Source: an uncultured Sulfurovum sp. | GTDB taxonomy: Bacteria > Campylobacterota > Campylobacteria > Campylobacterales > Sulfurovaceae | Length of the DNA stretch: 57,335 nt | Direction: 5' to 3' | Assembly: GCA_902727935.1 (NCBI GenBank) | Contig: CACVAX010000060.1 | Location: 1 to 57,335, forward strand | The notes under the pieces: generated by a model | What the model saw: only the letters and a program-made list of their open reading frames with translations | The model's database searches: none | What the model was told of the DNA's origin: nothing | Translations under genes and position numbers: made by a program | Shown: piece by piece, positions 33,612-42,913 of the stretch | Layout: each line of letters starts with the position of its first letter | Position numbering within the stretch: position 1 is the first letter of the stretch

Positions 33612-34142
33612 TTAAAGCTCCAATAATTTAATGTTTGTATTGGTATAAATACAGATTTCACCAGCAATGGTTAAGCTCTCTTTTACCAATTCTCTAGCCG
33701 ATAAATCAGAATGTTTATCTAAAGCTCTTGCTGCAGAAATAGCATAATTTCCACCCGAACCAATAGAAGCAATTTTTCCATCTTCGGGTTCTACCACATC
33801 CCCTGTTCCTGTTAAAATAAAAATATGCTCTTTATTTAAAACCAACATCATCGCTTCAAGTTGACGGAGATGTTTATCTTTTCGCCATCGTTTAGAAAAT
33901 TCGATAACAGACTTAAGAATATCACCTTTTTTATCATTTAAAATCTCTTCAAACATATCAAAAAGGTTAAAAGCGTCTGCTGTACTTCCTGCAAAACCAG
34001 CAAGAATCTCTCCTTTATAAAGTGAACGAATTTTTGTTGCATTTCCTTTTAAAATGGTGTCACCAAAACTGACTTGACCATCACCACCAATAACGGCATT
34101 CTCCTTACCTTTATAGGCAAGTATTGTGGTTGCATGAAACAC
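33612..34142 (-). CDS. hslV: HslV peptidase subunit
   Basis: This 176-aa proteasome-beta-like threonine peptidase begins [23 protein letters not shown]. The catalytic residue is the first Thr of TTIL, exposed after removal of the first four residues. The oxyanion region [12 protein letters not shown] and the C-terminal [16 protein letters not shown] are conserved. The start is GTG with AAGGAG upstream. The start lies 1 nt after the rplI stop, so translation is coupled. Confidence 0.95.
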   Translation of the reverse strand: MFHATTILAYKGKENAVIGGDGQVSFGDTILKGNATKIRSLYKGEILAGFAGSTADAFNLFDMFEEILNDKKGDILKSVIEFSKRWRKDKHLRQLEAMMLVLNKEHIFILTGTGDVVEPEDGKIASIGSGGNYAISAARALDKHSDLSARELVKESLTIAGEICIYTNTNIKLLEL

Positions 34143-34143
34143 G

Positions 34144-34590
34144 CTACGCTTCTCCTTTAATCTCGACGGTTACCGTCGCATGAATTCCATGACCCAACTT
34201 AATGTCTACCTTATGTTCACCGACTGTTTTTAACGCTTTTTTAAGCTCAACAATTTTTTTGTCAATCTCAATGTTCATTTGCTCTTTAATCGCTTTAGCA
34301 ATGTCATCTTTTCCTACTGAACCTTGAATTCCAGCAGGTGCTAACTTTTTACTAATCACAATATTTTTAGTAGCTAACTCTTTTTCTTCTTTAGCTAAGC
34401 GTGCTAAAGTGTCTTTTAAGTCTTTTTCCATTTTGGCTTGTTCTGCTTTCCAGTTGTCCACAACATCAGGAGTGGCTAATTTAGCCATACCTTTAGCAAT
34501 TAAAAAGTTCTGACCATAACCGTCTTTCACTTCTTTAATTTCACCTTTTTTGCCTAAGCTTTTAACATCTTTTATTAATAAAACTTTCAT
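34144..34590 (-). CDS. rplI: Ribosomal protein L9
   Basis: This 148-aa protein has the L9 N-terminal domain [31 protein letters not shown], a long connecting helix with Lys/Glu/Ala repeats (about 45-75), and the C-terminal RNA-binding domain ([28 protein letters not shown]). It binds domain V of 23S rRNA. The start has GAGGAG. It heads the operon rplI-hslV-hslU-unknown. This arrangement of L9 with HslVU occurs in other Campylobacterota. Confidence 0.96.
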   Translation of the reverse strand: MKVLLIKDVKSLGKKGEIKEVKDGYGQNFLIAKGMAKLATPDVVDNWKAEQAKMEKDLKDTLARLAKEEKELATKNIVISKKLAPAGIQGSVGKDDIAKAIKEQMNIEIDKKIVELKKALKTVGEHKVDIKLGHGIHATVTVEIKGEA

Positions 34591-34741
34591 AATTCATCTC
34601 CTCTATCTAAATAATTATCTATATTGAAATTATAATCCATAATTCTAGCAAACTTTTTTAGTATCTTAGCTATAATTGTTCTCTAATTTTTAATTTCAAC
34701 AAAAGGTGTTAAATATAGTTAAAATATAATATTATTTATCC

Positions 34742-34747
34742 TATAAT
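34742..34747 (+). promoter_or_regulatory. -10 box abutting the GGDEF-EAL gene start (leaderless candidate)
   Basis: TATAAT, 6 nt (AAGTGA), then the ATG at 34754, with no Shine-Dalgarno site. A second TATAAT at 34725-34730 is an alternative that would give a leader of about 17 nt. Confidence 0.45.
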
Positions 34748-34753
34748 AAGTGA

Positions 34754-36787
34754 ATGAAAAACCTAACAAACTCTAATTCAGATAAAGAAAGCCCTAATAA
34801 GCCTGAGAAGCTGTACACAAAAATAAAAGTACCTTACAATATAATACCCAAGAATTTAATGTCATCTATTAAGCTATCAGTTTTTTTTATGGCATCATTG
34901 TGGAGTATTTTCCCTCTATTACTTTTGTTTGGCTATGCACTCACATATATGCAAACACTCCTACTCTTTCTTATTATCGTGACCAGCAATTTTGTATGTT
35001 TTATTATCAATTCAAAACTACTTACGAAACATCTCAATCAACTTTTTAATGAAACTTTTAGCAATGAAGAACGTTATCATGAAGCACAAAATTTACTTAT
35101 CAGTAAAGAAAAACGCTTATCCGATTTACTAGAACAAGCACCCATAGGTATTTTTTATTATGATAAAAACCTACAAATACTTAGACACAATACTATGTTT
35201 AAAAAGCTTTTTGGTCTAAAAAAAGACCTTAAAGCTTTCAACCTTCATAACATTGAAGACAATCAAGCAATAAAGGTTTTAAAGCATGTGATAAACACGC
35301 CTTCAGAAAAAGAGACCATTGGTTCATTTAACTTTTCATTTACCACGAAGCCTATCTGGGTTGAACTTACTTGTTCTTCTCTCTTAAATGACCACAATGA
35401 AATTATTGGAGGTATTGGTACAATCGAGGACAAGAGTACCGAACATTTAGCTTATGAAAAAATCAATTATATTTCCTTACATGACCCCTTAACAGCACTA
35501 CCTAATCGAAGAAGCTATCAAGAATATATGCAAAACTTAATTGCTAAAGTCGAACATACGGATTACTATTCCTTTTTATTTTACATGGATTTAAACCGTT
35601 TCAAACAAATCAATGATACCTTTGGTCATATTGTAGGAGACAAACTACTACTTGAAGTAGCCCAAAGATTTAAAAGTTTAAATGTCAAGAAAAAGTATCT
35701 GTCACGTATTGGTGGTGATGAATTTATTATGATTGTTCCTTTTTATACCAGAGACTCTATCATTGCTAAAGGAAAAGCAAAAGACATTTCACTCAAAATC
35801 AAAGCCTTATTTAATGAAGCTTTTCATATTGAAGGTTTAGACCTTTTTATGACAACGAGTATAGGAATTGTCCTTGTAGAGCCAAACTCTAATAATACCG
35901 AACAAATCATCCGTCAAGCTGACATGGCAATGTACCAAACCAAACGAGAAGGACTTAACAACATCCGTTTCTATGACCAGTCTTTAGATATCAAACAACA
36001 AGAGCTTACCTCCTTACAACATGACCTAAAAGATGCCATAGACAATAATGAACTCGAACTCTATTATCAACCAATTGTTTCCATGACCAATAACTCCTTA
36101 AATGCTATAGAAGCTTTAATTAGGTGGAACCATCCAAGAAAAGGTATGGTCATGCCTGATAAGTTTTTACCCATGGCTACAGAATCTGGACTGATTACTA
36201 AAGTTGGTTGGTGGGTTGCCCAAGAAGTTTGCAACCAACTTCAACAATGGAAAGAAGCAAAAATTATTAACTTTGAATATATCTCTGTTAATATAAACAG
36301 TAGACAACTCAATGAGGTAAACTTTGTGGAAAAACTCGATAAATGCATAAAAAGACGAGGTATTAATCCATCACTCTTAAAACTAGAGCTAACAGAAACA
36401 ACACTTTTAGATAACTTTGATAAAACACAGAATATTATTCAACGTTTAAAAGCCAATGGTACTGAATGCAGTATCGATGGATTTGGTACAGGGTATTCAT
36501 CGCTCTCTTACCTTAAGAAATTTGCCTTTAAAGTACTCAAAATAGACAAAGTCTTTACAAAAGATATTTTAACTAATAAAGACAATCAAGAACTGGTCAA
36601 AAGCATTATTGCCATTGGCAAACAGTTTAATTATAAAATAATTATTGAAGGTGTCGAAACAGAACAACAAAGAGAAGAGATAATGGAAATAGATAACAGC
36701 ATCTATTATCAAGGCTTTCTCTGTAGTCGACCCATTCCTGCCAAAGAATTTGAACGTAAATTTTTAACGTATGTTTATCATATTTAA
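34754..36787 (+). CDS. Membrane PAS-GGDEF-EAL protein (cyclic di-GMP turnover)
   Basis: This 677-aa protein has two membrane spans (about 35-58 and 65-88), a PAS domain (about 115-230), a GGDEF domain (about 240-400) with the intact active site SRIGGDEFIM, and an EAL domain (about 415-670). No RxxD inhibitory site is evident before GGDEF. The EAL domain keeps LNAIEALIRW, the Lys in LKIDKVF and the Glu in IIEGVETEQ. But the metal-binding DDFGTGYSS is changed to IDGFGTGYSS, so the second Asp is Gly576. The protein is likely an active diguanylate cyclase with weakened or lost phosphodiesterase activity. Confidence 0.88.
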   Translation: MKNLTNSNSDKESPNKPEKLYTKIKVPYNIIPKNLMSSIKLSVFFMASLWSIFPLLLLFGYALTYMQTLLLFLIIVTSNFVCFIINSKLLTKHLNQLFNETFSNEERYHEAQNLLISKEKRLSDLLEQAPIGIFYYDKNLQILRHNTMFKKLFGLKKDLKAFNLHNIEDNQAIKVLKHVINTPSEKETIGSFNFSFTTKPIWVELTCSSLLNDHNEIIGGIGTIEDKSTEHLAYEKINYISLHDPLTALPNRRSYQEYMQNLIAKVEHTDYYSFLFYMDLNRFKQINDTFGHIVGDKLLLEVAQRFKSLNVKKKYLSRIGGDEFIMIVPFYTRDSIIAKGKAKDISLKIKALFNEAFHIEGLDLFMTTSIGIVLVEPNSNNTEQIIRQADMAMYQTKREGLNNIRFYDQSLDIKQQELTSLQHDLKDAIDNNELELYYQPIVSMTNNSLNAIEALIRWNHPRKGMVMPDKFLPMATESGLITKVGWWVAQEVCNQLQQWKEAKIINFEYISVNINSRQLNEVNFVEKLDKCIKRRGINPSLLKLELTETTLLDNFDKTQNIIQRLKANGTECSIDGFGTGYSSLSYLKKFAFKVLKIDKVFTKDILTNKDNQELVKSIIAIGKQFNYKIIIEGVETEQQREEIMEIDNSIYYQGFLCSRPIPAKEFERKFLTYVYHI

Positions 36788-36790
36788 TGT

Positions 36791-36808
36791 GTAGGATTTA
36801 AATCCTAC
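36791..36808. terminator. 18-bp perfect palindrome spanning the valS stop
   Basis: GTAGGATTTAAATCCTAC is a perfect palindrome between the convergent GGDEF-EAL and valS genes and contains the valS TAG. As RNA it gives a 6-bp stem with a TTTAAA loop. No long U tract follows on either side, so it may be a weak bidirectional terminator or an RNA 3'-end stabiliser. Confidence 0.45.
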
Positions 36809-39438
36809 GCAAAGCCTTTCAACTCACCTTCAACCTTAGCCATCTTCTCAGTAGCATCAGCCAAAGCTTGTTTGTTTTCAGCAATAACTTGTTCAGGAGC
36901 ATTAGCAACAAAACGTTCGTTGTTTAACATCCCGTTTAGTTTTCCAATCTCTTTTTCAAGCTTCTCTTTTTGTTTAGTCAACTTTCCAATAATCGCCGAC
37001 ATGTCCACATCATCCGTAGAGATAAATGTTTCTAAATTATCTGAAACATCCGTCACTGAATTTTCTAACTTAGCGTCCACAAAGGTAAGCTCTTCAACTT
37101 TTCCAAGCTTTTCAATAAATGGCTTCATCATCTCTACATCAGATCCAGCAGGAACTTTTAGTGAAGCTTTTTCTATTTTTTGGTTACCTTTGTCTACTAA
37201 TGTTTTACAACGTCTAACCGAAACAATCGCTTCCATAATAAGGTCAAACTGCTCAATCATACCTTCATCAGCCTCACCCACTTCAGGGTAAGCTTGAACC
37301 ATGATTGACTCAGAGTCTTCTAACTCACCCTCAGAGAGTCTTCGGTAAAGATTCTCCGTAATGAACGGCATAAACGGATGAAGCAACTTCATAGACGCTT
37401 TAAAGATAGACCCAAGTTCAGCTACAGAAGCTTTGTCAGCTTTAGAAAGCTCAATTCCCCAGTCACAGAACTCACCCCATAAGAAACGGTACAGTACGGT
37501 TGCAGCATCATTAAATCTATAAACATCCATAAACCCACGTGTCTCTTTAACAGCCACGTTAAATCGTGCCAACATGTATTGACCAAGAGGTGTTTTAATG
37601 TTCTCAGGATTTAAGTCATCAAAATGCTCTTGATTTAACTGTAAAAAGTTTGTTGCATTAAACAATTTATTGGTAAAGTTACGACTCTGCTCTAACTTGT
37701 CGTTACTTAGTTTAATGTCACGTCCTTGAACAGCAAGAACAGCCAAGGTAAATCTAAGTGCATCCGTAGAGTATTTTTCAATGGTCTCTAAAGGGTCAAT
37801 AACATTCCCTTTAGACTTAGACATTTTCTCACCTTTTTCATCTTTTACCAAGGCATGTAAATAGATATCTTTAAATGGTAACTCACCCGTAATATTCTCA
37901 CCCATCATCAACATACGTGCTACCCAGAAGAAAAGAATGTCAAACCCAGTAACCAATAAATTGTTCGGATAGAAGTTTTTCATGTCTTCTTCATTCCAAA
38001 GCTCACCTTTAAAGGCATCACCATTACCCCAACCAAGCGTTGAGAACGGCCATAATCCAGAAGAGAACCATGTATCAAGTACATCAGAATCTTGATAGAT
38101 ATTAGTCGAGTTACACTTCTCACAAACGTGAGGTGCATCACCCTCTTCTACCCATTCATGGTCACAATCATTACAATAAAATACTGGAATCTGATGTCCC
38201 CACCATAACTGACGAGAGATACACCAGTCACGTAGTTCACCCATCCAAGCGTTGTAAGAGTTAATCCAATGAGAGGGAAAGAACTCTGCTTCACCATTGT
38301 TTACTTTTTCTATCGCAGAGGCTGCAAACTCTTTTTTAACAAACCACTGTTTTGAAATGTACGGTTCAACAACGTTATTACATCGGTAACAGTGTCCCAC
38401 TTGGTGAGCATGGTCTTCTATCTTCACCATAAATCCAGCTTCGTCTAACTTCGCCACAATCACTTCACGTGACGCTAAACGCTCCAAACCTTTAAACTCA
38501 CCACAATATTCGTTTAACATACCCTTTTCATCAAAAATCGTAATAAACTCTAAATCATGACGCTTTCCAACTTCGTAGTCATTCGTGTCATGAGCAGGCG
38601 TAACTTTTACAAACCCTGTTCCAAACTCCATGTCCACGTGACTGTCAGCAATAATCTCCACTTCACGGTCAATCAATGGTAAAACAATCTTCTTACCAAT
38701 CAAACCGTTATGACGCTCATCATCAGGGTGAACCATAACGGCTGTATCTCCAAAATATGTTTCAGGTCGAGTAGTCGCAACGGTAATATTCCCCGAACCA
38801 TCAGCCAATGGATAGTTAATGTGGTACATTTTCCCCATATGGTCTTCATGCTCAACTTCAATATCGGACAAAGCACCATCGTGTGTACACCAGTTAATCA
38901 TGTAGTTACCACGAACAATAAATCCGTTGTCATACATCTGTTTAAATGATTTCTTTACAGCATTACCAAGACCTTCATCCATGGTAAAACGCTCACGAGA
39001 CCACGCTGGAGAAACACCCAGTTTTCTAAGCTGTCCTGTAATTGCATCTTGAGAGTTCTCTTTTTGTTGCCAAGCTCTCTCCAAAAAGCCTTCACGACCT
39101 AACGCTTCTTTCGTTGTTCCCTCTGCAAGCAGTTGTTTCTCAACAACGTTTTGAGTCGCAATACCAGCATGGTCAACCCCTGGTTGCCACAATGTTTTGT
39201 ACCCATCCATTCGCTTATAACGAACAATAATGTCTTGAAGTGTAAAGGTCAAAGCATGACCAATGTGCAATCTACCCGTTACGTTTGGTGGTGGCATCAT
39301 AATGGTAAAGTGCTTGTCAGATTTCTGAATAGACTTATTTCCATCTATCTCAAAATAATTTCTCTCTTCCCAAAGTTTATAGTAACTCTCTTCTATCTCT
39401 TTTGGGTTATATACGTTCTTTTTTGTAGTTTCGCTCAT
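36805..39438 (-). CDS. valS: Valyl-tRNA synthetase
   Basis: This 877-aa class I synthetase has the HIGH motif in GRLHIGHALTF, the editing (CP1) domain region TTRPETYFGDTAVMVHP, a tryptophan/zinc-type segment CNDCDHEWVEEGDAPHVC, KMSKS in GEKMSKSKGNV and a C-terminal coiled-coil arm (about 810-877, Lys/Glu-rich) that contacts tRNA. On the reverse strand a TATAAT ends 13 nt before the ATG, so the leader is very short, with only a weak GATGGA in front of the start. Confidence 0.97.
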   Translation of the reverse strand: MSETTKKNVYNPKEIEESYYKLWEERNYFEIDGNKSIQKSDKHFTIMMPPPNVTGRLHIGHALTFTLQDIIVRYKRMDGYKTLWQPGVDHAGIATQNVVEKQLLAEGTTKEALGREGFLERAWQQKENSQDAITGQLRKLGVSPAWSRERFTMDEGLGNAVKKSFKQMYDNGFIVRGNYMINWCTHDGALSDIEVEHEDHMGKMYHINYPLADGSGNITVATTRPETYFGDTAVMVHPDDERHNGLIGKKIVLPLIDREVEIIADSHVDMEFGTGFVKVTPAHDTNDYEVGKRHDLEFITIFDEKGMLNEYCGEFKGLERLASREVIVAKLDEAGFMVKIEDHAHQVGHCYRCNNVVEPYISKQWFVKKEFAASAIEKVNNGEAEFFPSHWINSYNAWMGELRDWCISRQLWWGHQIPVFYCNDCDHEWVEEGDAPHVCEKCNSTNIYQDSDVLDTWFSSGLWPFSTLGWGNGDAFKGELWNEEDMKNFYPNNLLVTGFDILFFWVARMLMMGENITGELPFKDIYLHALVKDEKGEKMSKSKGNVIDPLETIEKYSTDALRFTLAVLAVQGRDIKLSNDKLEQSRNFTNKLFNATNFLQLNQEHFDDLNPENIKTPLGQYMLARFNVAVKETRGFMDVYRFNDAATVLYRFLWGEFCDWGIELSKADKASVAELGSIFKASMKLLHPFMPFITENLYRRLSEGELEDSESIMVQAYPEVGEADEGMIEQFDLIMEAIVSVRRCKTLVDKGNQKIEKASLKVPAGSDVEMMKPFIEKLGKVEELTFVDAKLENSVTDVSDNLETFISTDDVDMSAIIGKLTKQKEKLEKEIGKLNGMLNNERFVANAPEQVIAENKQALADATEKMAKVEGELKGFA

Positions 39439-39551
39439 GTAAATCCATCATATTATAATTGGCGCGATTATATCGAAAAGGTGCTTTGATTGGGAAAAGC
39501 TAAAAATGCTATACTTCTAAAAAATTATTTATTAACGAAAAAGGAGAAAAT

Positions 39552-40427
39552 TTGGCAACAGGTTTTTTTGCACTATTTGATGACATCGCAATACTTATGG
39601 ATGACGTAGCCGTTATGAGTAAGGTCGCTACTAAAAAGACAGCTGGAATACTCGGTGATGACTTAGCTGTAAGTGCTAACAAGGCTGCAGGATTTACCTC
39701 TTCAAGAGAACTCCCTGTACTTTGGGCAATTACTAAAGGCTCATTTATTAATAAAATTATTATCTTACCTTTTGTATTTTTAATGAGTGCATTTATGCCT
39801 TGGCTTATTATTCCTATCTTGATGTTGGGTGGCGTTTATTTAGCTTATGAAGGAGCTGAAAAAATCTATGAGTATTTTTTTCATAAAACAGAAAAAAAAC
39901 ATTTAAGCAGTATGGAAAGCAAAACGCCAGAGCAGATACTAGAAGATGAAAAAGATAAAATAAAATCTGCTATTTTTACCGACTTTATCCTTTCTGTTGA
40001 AATTATTATTATTGCCTTAAGTACCGTAGCTGACAAATCGTTAAGCATACAAATACCCGTGGTTACTTTTATTGCTATCATTGCCACGGTAGGTGTTTAT
40101 GGAATTGTTGCCCTCATCGTTCGTATGGATGACTTTGGTTATAAACTAATTGCTATTAACAATGGAGCAAAAGGCATAGTAACAAGCATTGGTAAAATAC
40201 TAGTGGCTTCTCTCCCAAAAGTTATTAAAACCTTAACTGTAGTGGGGACACTCGCTATGTTATTAGTGGCTGGCGAAATATTCCTGCACAATGTTCATGT
40301 ACTTCACGAAAGATTACACGACCTTCCAGAGATGATTTCTGCTTTAGGTTTAGGTTTAATTGTCGGTATTATTGCTGTTGCCGTTGTGATGGTATTTAGC
40401 AAAATCAAAGGTCTATTTACTAAATAA
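39552..40427 (+). CDS. DUF808 (YedI-like) inner-membrane protein
   Basis: This 291-aa protein opens with the highly conserved DUF808 N-terminus (FALFDDIAILMDDVAVMSKV, then KTAGILGDDLAV). About six membrane spans follow in the remaining 220 residues. The family includes E. coli YedI and has no established function. The start is TTG, supported by AAGGAG 6 nt upstream. It ends at a good hairpin shared with the convergent DUF2130 gene. Confidence 0.88.
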   Translation: MATGFFALFDDIAILMDDVAVMSKVATKKTAGILGDDLAVSANKAAGFTSSRELPVLWAITKGSFINKIIILPFVFLMSAFMPWLIIPILMLGGVYLAYEGAEKIYEYFFHKTEKKHLSSMESKTPEQILEDEKDKIKSAIFTDFILSVEIIIIALSTVADKSLSIQIPVVTFIAIIATVGVYGIVALIVRMDDFGYKLIAINNGAKGIVTSIGKILVASLPKVIKTLTVVGTLAMLLVAGEIFLHNVHVLHERLHDLPEMISALGLGLIVGIIAVAVVMVFSKIKGLFTK

Positions 40428-40443
40428 ACCTCTGGTATCAATG

Positions 40444-40484
40444 AATCTTCAAAGTCTAAAACTCTTTGGAGATTTATGCTTTTT
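40444..40484 (+). terminator. Terminator after the DUF808 gene
   Basis: AATCTTCAAAG (40444-40454) pairs with CTTTGGAGATT (40464-40474), with one G-U pair and a 9-nt loop. T5 follows at 40480-40484. It overlaps the stop of the convergent DUF2130 gene. Confidence 0.65.
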
Positions 40485-41769
40485 CATCCACCCCATCAGG
40501 CAATTCCAATGCATCAATGTGGACAATAGCAGCCGAACCAGCAATCCCCTGCAATGCTCCATACATCTCCGTGGTATTTGCTAATACACCGTCAATGGTC
40601 TTCTGCCGACGCTTCCATGTTGCCATGAGCGAACGTCTCTCTTTATCAAGTTCGATCTGCATACTCATAAATCCATCCACTATGGCTTTCATCTGCATGG
40701 AAAACTCATTTCCTGTCATGTAGTTGTAGAGTAGTGTCATTTTATCAGCTTTATTCTCCTCTTTCATCGACACCTGTTGCAAACGAATAAGGGACTCACG
40801 TAGTAAAGAAACTGAACCCTTAAACTCATTTAATGAACAAATCCAAATGCCATCTACAAAACCCATACGGCTCATCTCTTTAGGATAAACCGAAGTCACC
40901 AACACACCAATATCAGCATTGACTTTTAACATGTCTTGTTTGAGTTTCGTTATCCAGCTCTCCGACCATGTTTTGGTATTTTTAGACTCATAGCAAATCA
41001 CCCCACAGTTCTGAATCTCACGCGTATGCACATGTTGCACACAGTCAGCCCCAAACGCTCCTTTTTTCACCTCTTCCACACTGTCAAAAGGAAACTGTGA
41101 ACATAGCCAAGACTCTATGGCAAGTTCCAAGGCTTCTCCTTGAATTTGCATAGAACCCTGCTCTGCTTTTCGTCGTGCGTTATCCAGCTCACGTTTTATC
41201 TGTTCTAACTGTTCATCTTTGGCTTTCATTTTCAGTTCATTGGCTTCTTCCAACTCTTTTTGAGCCTGAACCTTTGCTTCATTTGCTAGTTTTTCTAACT
41301 TCTCTTTTTCTAACTTTAACTCTTCACTCAATGCCTTTTGAGCCTCCATCTTAGCTACTGATGCCACCTCATCTTTCTCACGTTTTAACTTTTCTATTTC
41401 TATCTTAGAATTGTTTAACTCTTTGACTTGTTCCGACTTTATCAACAACTCTTTTTGCAATGCAGCCATGGACTCACCCTGCTCTGCTTCAAGCTCTTTA
41501 CGCAGTTGGGTTTGAAGTTTTTGCTTTTCCAAACGTACTTGTTCTCTGGTTGCCTTTTGCAGTTGTTCAGCAAACTTCTCTTCTTGCTCTTTCATCGATG
41601 CTTCACGAGCATCCAACTTGTCCAAATGCACTTTATACTCTTTACGTTTACTTTCAAGTTCAAGCTGATGTTCTCTTTTTAAACGTTCTTCGAGTTCATG
41701 ATATTGTATTTTATTTACGTCTATTTGAGTGTAACAATTTGGACAGGTGATGCTGGTTTGATTTGACAT
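40474..41769 (-). CDS. DUF2130 protein with nuclease-like motif
   Basis: This 431-aa cytoplasmic protein has three parts. The N-terminus has one Cys pair (CPNC). A very long Lys/Glu/Gln-rich coiled coil follows (about 25-205). The C-terminal DUF2130 domain (about 205-420) reads KGAFGADCVQHV and then GVICYESKNTKTWSESWI. The Asp in GAD and the E-x-K in YESKN have the spacing of a PD-(D/E)xK nuclease core, so a nuclease is plausible, though the family is annotated only as unknown. The architecture resembles RmuC-like coiled-coil nucleases. The start has GGGAG. Confidence 0.8.
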   Translation of the reverse strand: MSNQTSITCPNCYTQIDVNKIQYHELEERLKREHQLELESKRKEYKVHLDKLDAREASMKEQEEKFAEQLQKATREQVRLEKQKLQTQLRKELEAEQGESMAALQKELLIKSEQVKELNNSKIEIEKLKREKDEVASVAKMEAQKALSEELKLEKEKLEKLANEAKVQAQKELEEANELKMKAKDEQLEQIKRELDNARRKAEQGSMQIQGEALELAIESWLCSQFPFDSVEEVKKGAFGADCVQHVHTREIQNCGVICYESKNTKTWSESWITKLKQDMLKVNADIGVLVTSVYPKEMSRMGFVDGIWICSLNEFKGSVSLLRESLIRLQQVSMKEENKADKMTLLYNYMTGNEFSMQMKAIVDGFMSMQIELDKERRSLMATWKRRQKTIDGVLANTTEMYGALQGIAGSAAIVHIDALELPDGVDEKA

Positions 41770-41977
41770 AGAGGTTCTCCCTTATATTTTTAGCATTATA
41801 AACTAGTTTTTACTTAAATCAACCCAACATATCAATCTCATCAGTAAAACCAATTAGCTTAAAAGAAATTCTTTTCTTTTTATGGAATAAGTTCTGTTTT
41901 AAAAGGACTTTATAGAAAAAAATTCCTAAAAAGAGTATTCAATCAATTTTTCTGATAGACTAATAACTTAACAAACT

Positions 41978-42057
41978 TCTTGCAAAACTCTTTGGAATCG
42001 GAGACTTTAGTCCCGAATAAGACGAGGCTAAAGCCATCGTTTCCTAGTTTTGCAAGA
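41978..42057 (+). other. Structured 80-nt element in the carbonic anhydrase leader
   Basis: A 12-bp perfect inverted repeat, TCTTGCAAAACT (41978-41989) and AGTTTTGCAAGA (42046-42057), encloses a GC-richer core. The core has its own pairing: CTTTAG (42005-42010) with CTAAAG (42027-42032). The element ends 25 nt before the ATG of the carbonic anhydrase gene. It could be a small mobile/repeat element (MITE-like) or an RNA leader structure. The preceding 41770-41977 is AT-rich with no gene that I can see. Confidence 0.5.
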
Positions 42058-42082
42058 TATCTAACAATCAAAAAGGATAAAC

Positions 42083-42865
42083 ATGAAAAAAATCATCTCT
42101 TACACAAGCATTGCTTTGAGCAGTATGCTTTTGCTCTCTACGTCTAGTTTTGCTGAAACTCAGGTAAAAGAACCCACAGCCCATGCCATAAAACATTGGG
42201 GTTATACAGCAGATGTGGGACCTAGCCATTGGGGTAAGCTGAATACAAAGTTTCGTATGTGTTCAGAGGGAAATACCCAATCACCTATTAATATCTTACC
42301 CACATCAGACATTGACTTACCAGCACTCGACCTTAACTATACCACAGGTTCAAAAAGTGTTATTAACAATGGTCATACCGTACAAGTCAATATAGAAGAT
42401 GGGAGTGTTTTCAACATTGAAGGTATGGCTTATAAACTCAAACAGTTTCACTTTCACACCCCAAGTGAAAACAATATCAATGGTGCATCGTTCCCACTTG
42501 AAGCTCATTTTGTTCATGCCACAGACGATGGAAAACTCGCCGTAGTTGCTGTTATGTTTAAAGAAGGTGATGCCAATCCAATATTAACCAAAGTTTGGAA
42601 AAAACTTCCAACACTTGAAGTAGGAAAAGCTGTAAGCTGTGGTCTAAGTGCCAAAGAAGTAAAAGCACTCATGCCTACAGACAAAGACTATTACAAGTTT
42701 ATGGGTTCACTAACCACACCCCCTTGTAGCGAAGAAGTAAAATGGCATGTTTTCAAAACACCCCTTACTATTTCAAAAGCACAGATAGAAACCTTCTTTA
42801 AACTCTATGGTCATGGAAACAACCGACCTGTTCAAGCAACGCACAAAAGAATCATTGAAGAGTAA
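42083..42865 (+). CDS. Periplasmic alpha-carbonic anhydrase
   Basis: This 260-aa protein has a signal peptide at about 1-24 (ending SFAE). The alpha-class domain has WGYTADVGPSHWGKL, CSEGNTQSPINI, the zinc ligands His-x-His in KQFHFHTPSEN and the third His in EAHFVHATD, and the substrate-pocket block GSLTTPPCSEEVKWHVF. The two Cys in CSEG and PPCSE should form the usual disulfide. It interconverts CO2 and bicarbonate in the periplasm. Similar enzymes support acid acclimation in Helicobacter and carbon uptake in autotrophic Campylobacterota. RBS AAGGA. Confidence 0.95.
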   Translation: MKKIISYTSIALSSMLLLSTSSFAETQVKEPTAHAIKHWGYTADVGPSHWGKLNTKFRMCSEGNTQSPINILPTSDIDLPALDLNYTTGSKSVINNGHTVQVNIEDGSVFNIEGMAYKLKQFHFHTPSENNINGASFPLEAHFVHATDDGKLAVVAVMFKEGDANPILTKVWKKLPTLEVGKAVSCGLSAKEVKALMPTDKDYYKFMGSLTTPPCSEEVKWHVFKTPLTISKAQIETFFKLYGHGNNRPVQATHKRIIEE

Positions 42866-42873
42866 TCAGCAAA

Positions 42874-42898
42874 AAGAACAAGATAATTTCTTGTTCTT
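42874..42898. terminator. Hairpin after the carbonic anhydrase gene
   Basis: AAGAACAAGA (42874-42883) and TCTTGTTCTT (42889-42898) form a perfect 10-bp stem with a 5-nt loop, between convergent genes. A mixed A/T stretch follows. Confidence 0.6.
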
Positions 42899-42913
42899 AA
42901 ACTTCTAAAATTT

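Noticed and set aside
36872-37291. 139-aa forward ORF antisense to the end of valS
   Set aside because: The composition is Ser/Phe-rich, the complement of Glu/Lys-rich coiled-coil coding; no ribosome-binding site or domain is seen.
41428-41750. Two forward ORFs of 84 and 96 aa antisense to the DUF2130 coiled coil
   Set aside because: Leu/Phe-rich complements of Lys/Glu coding, overlapping each other, without start signals.
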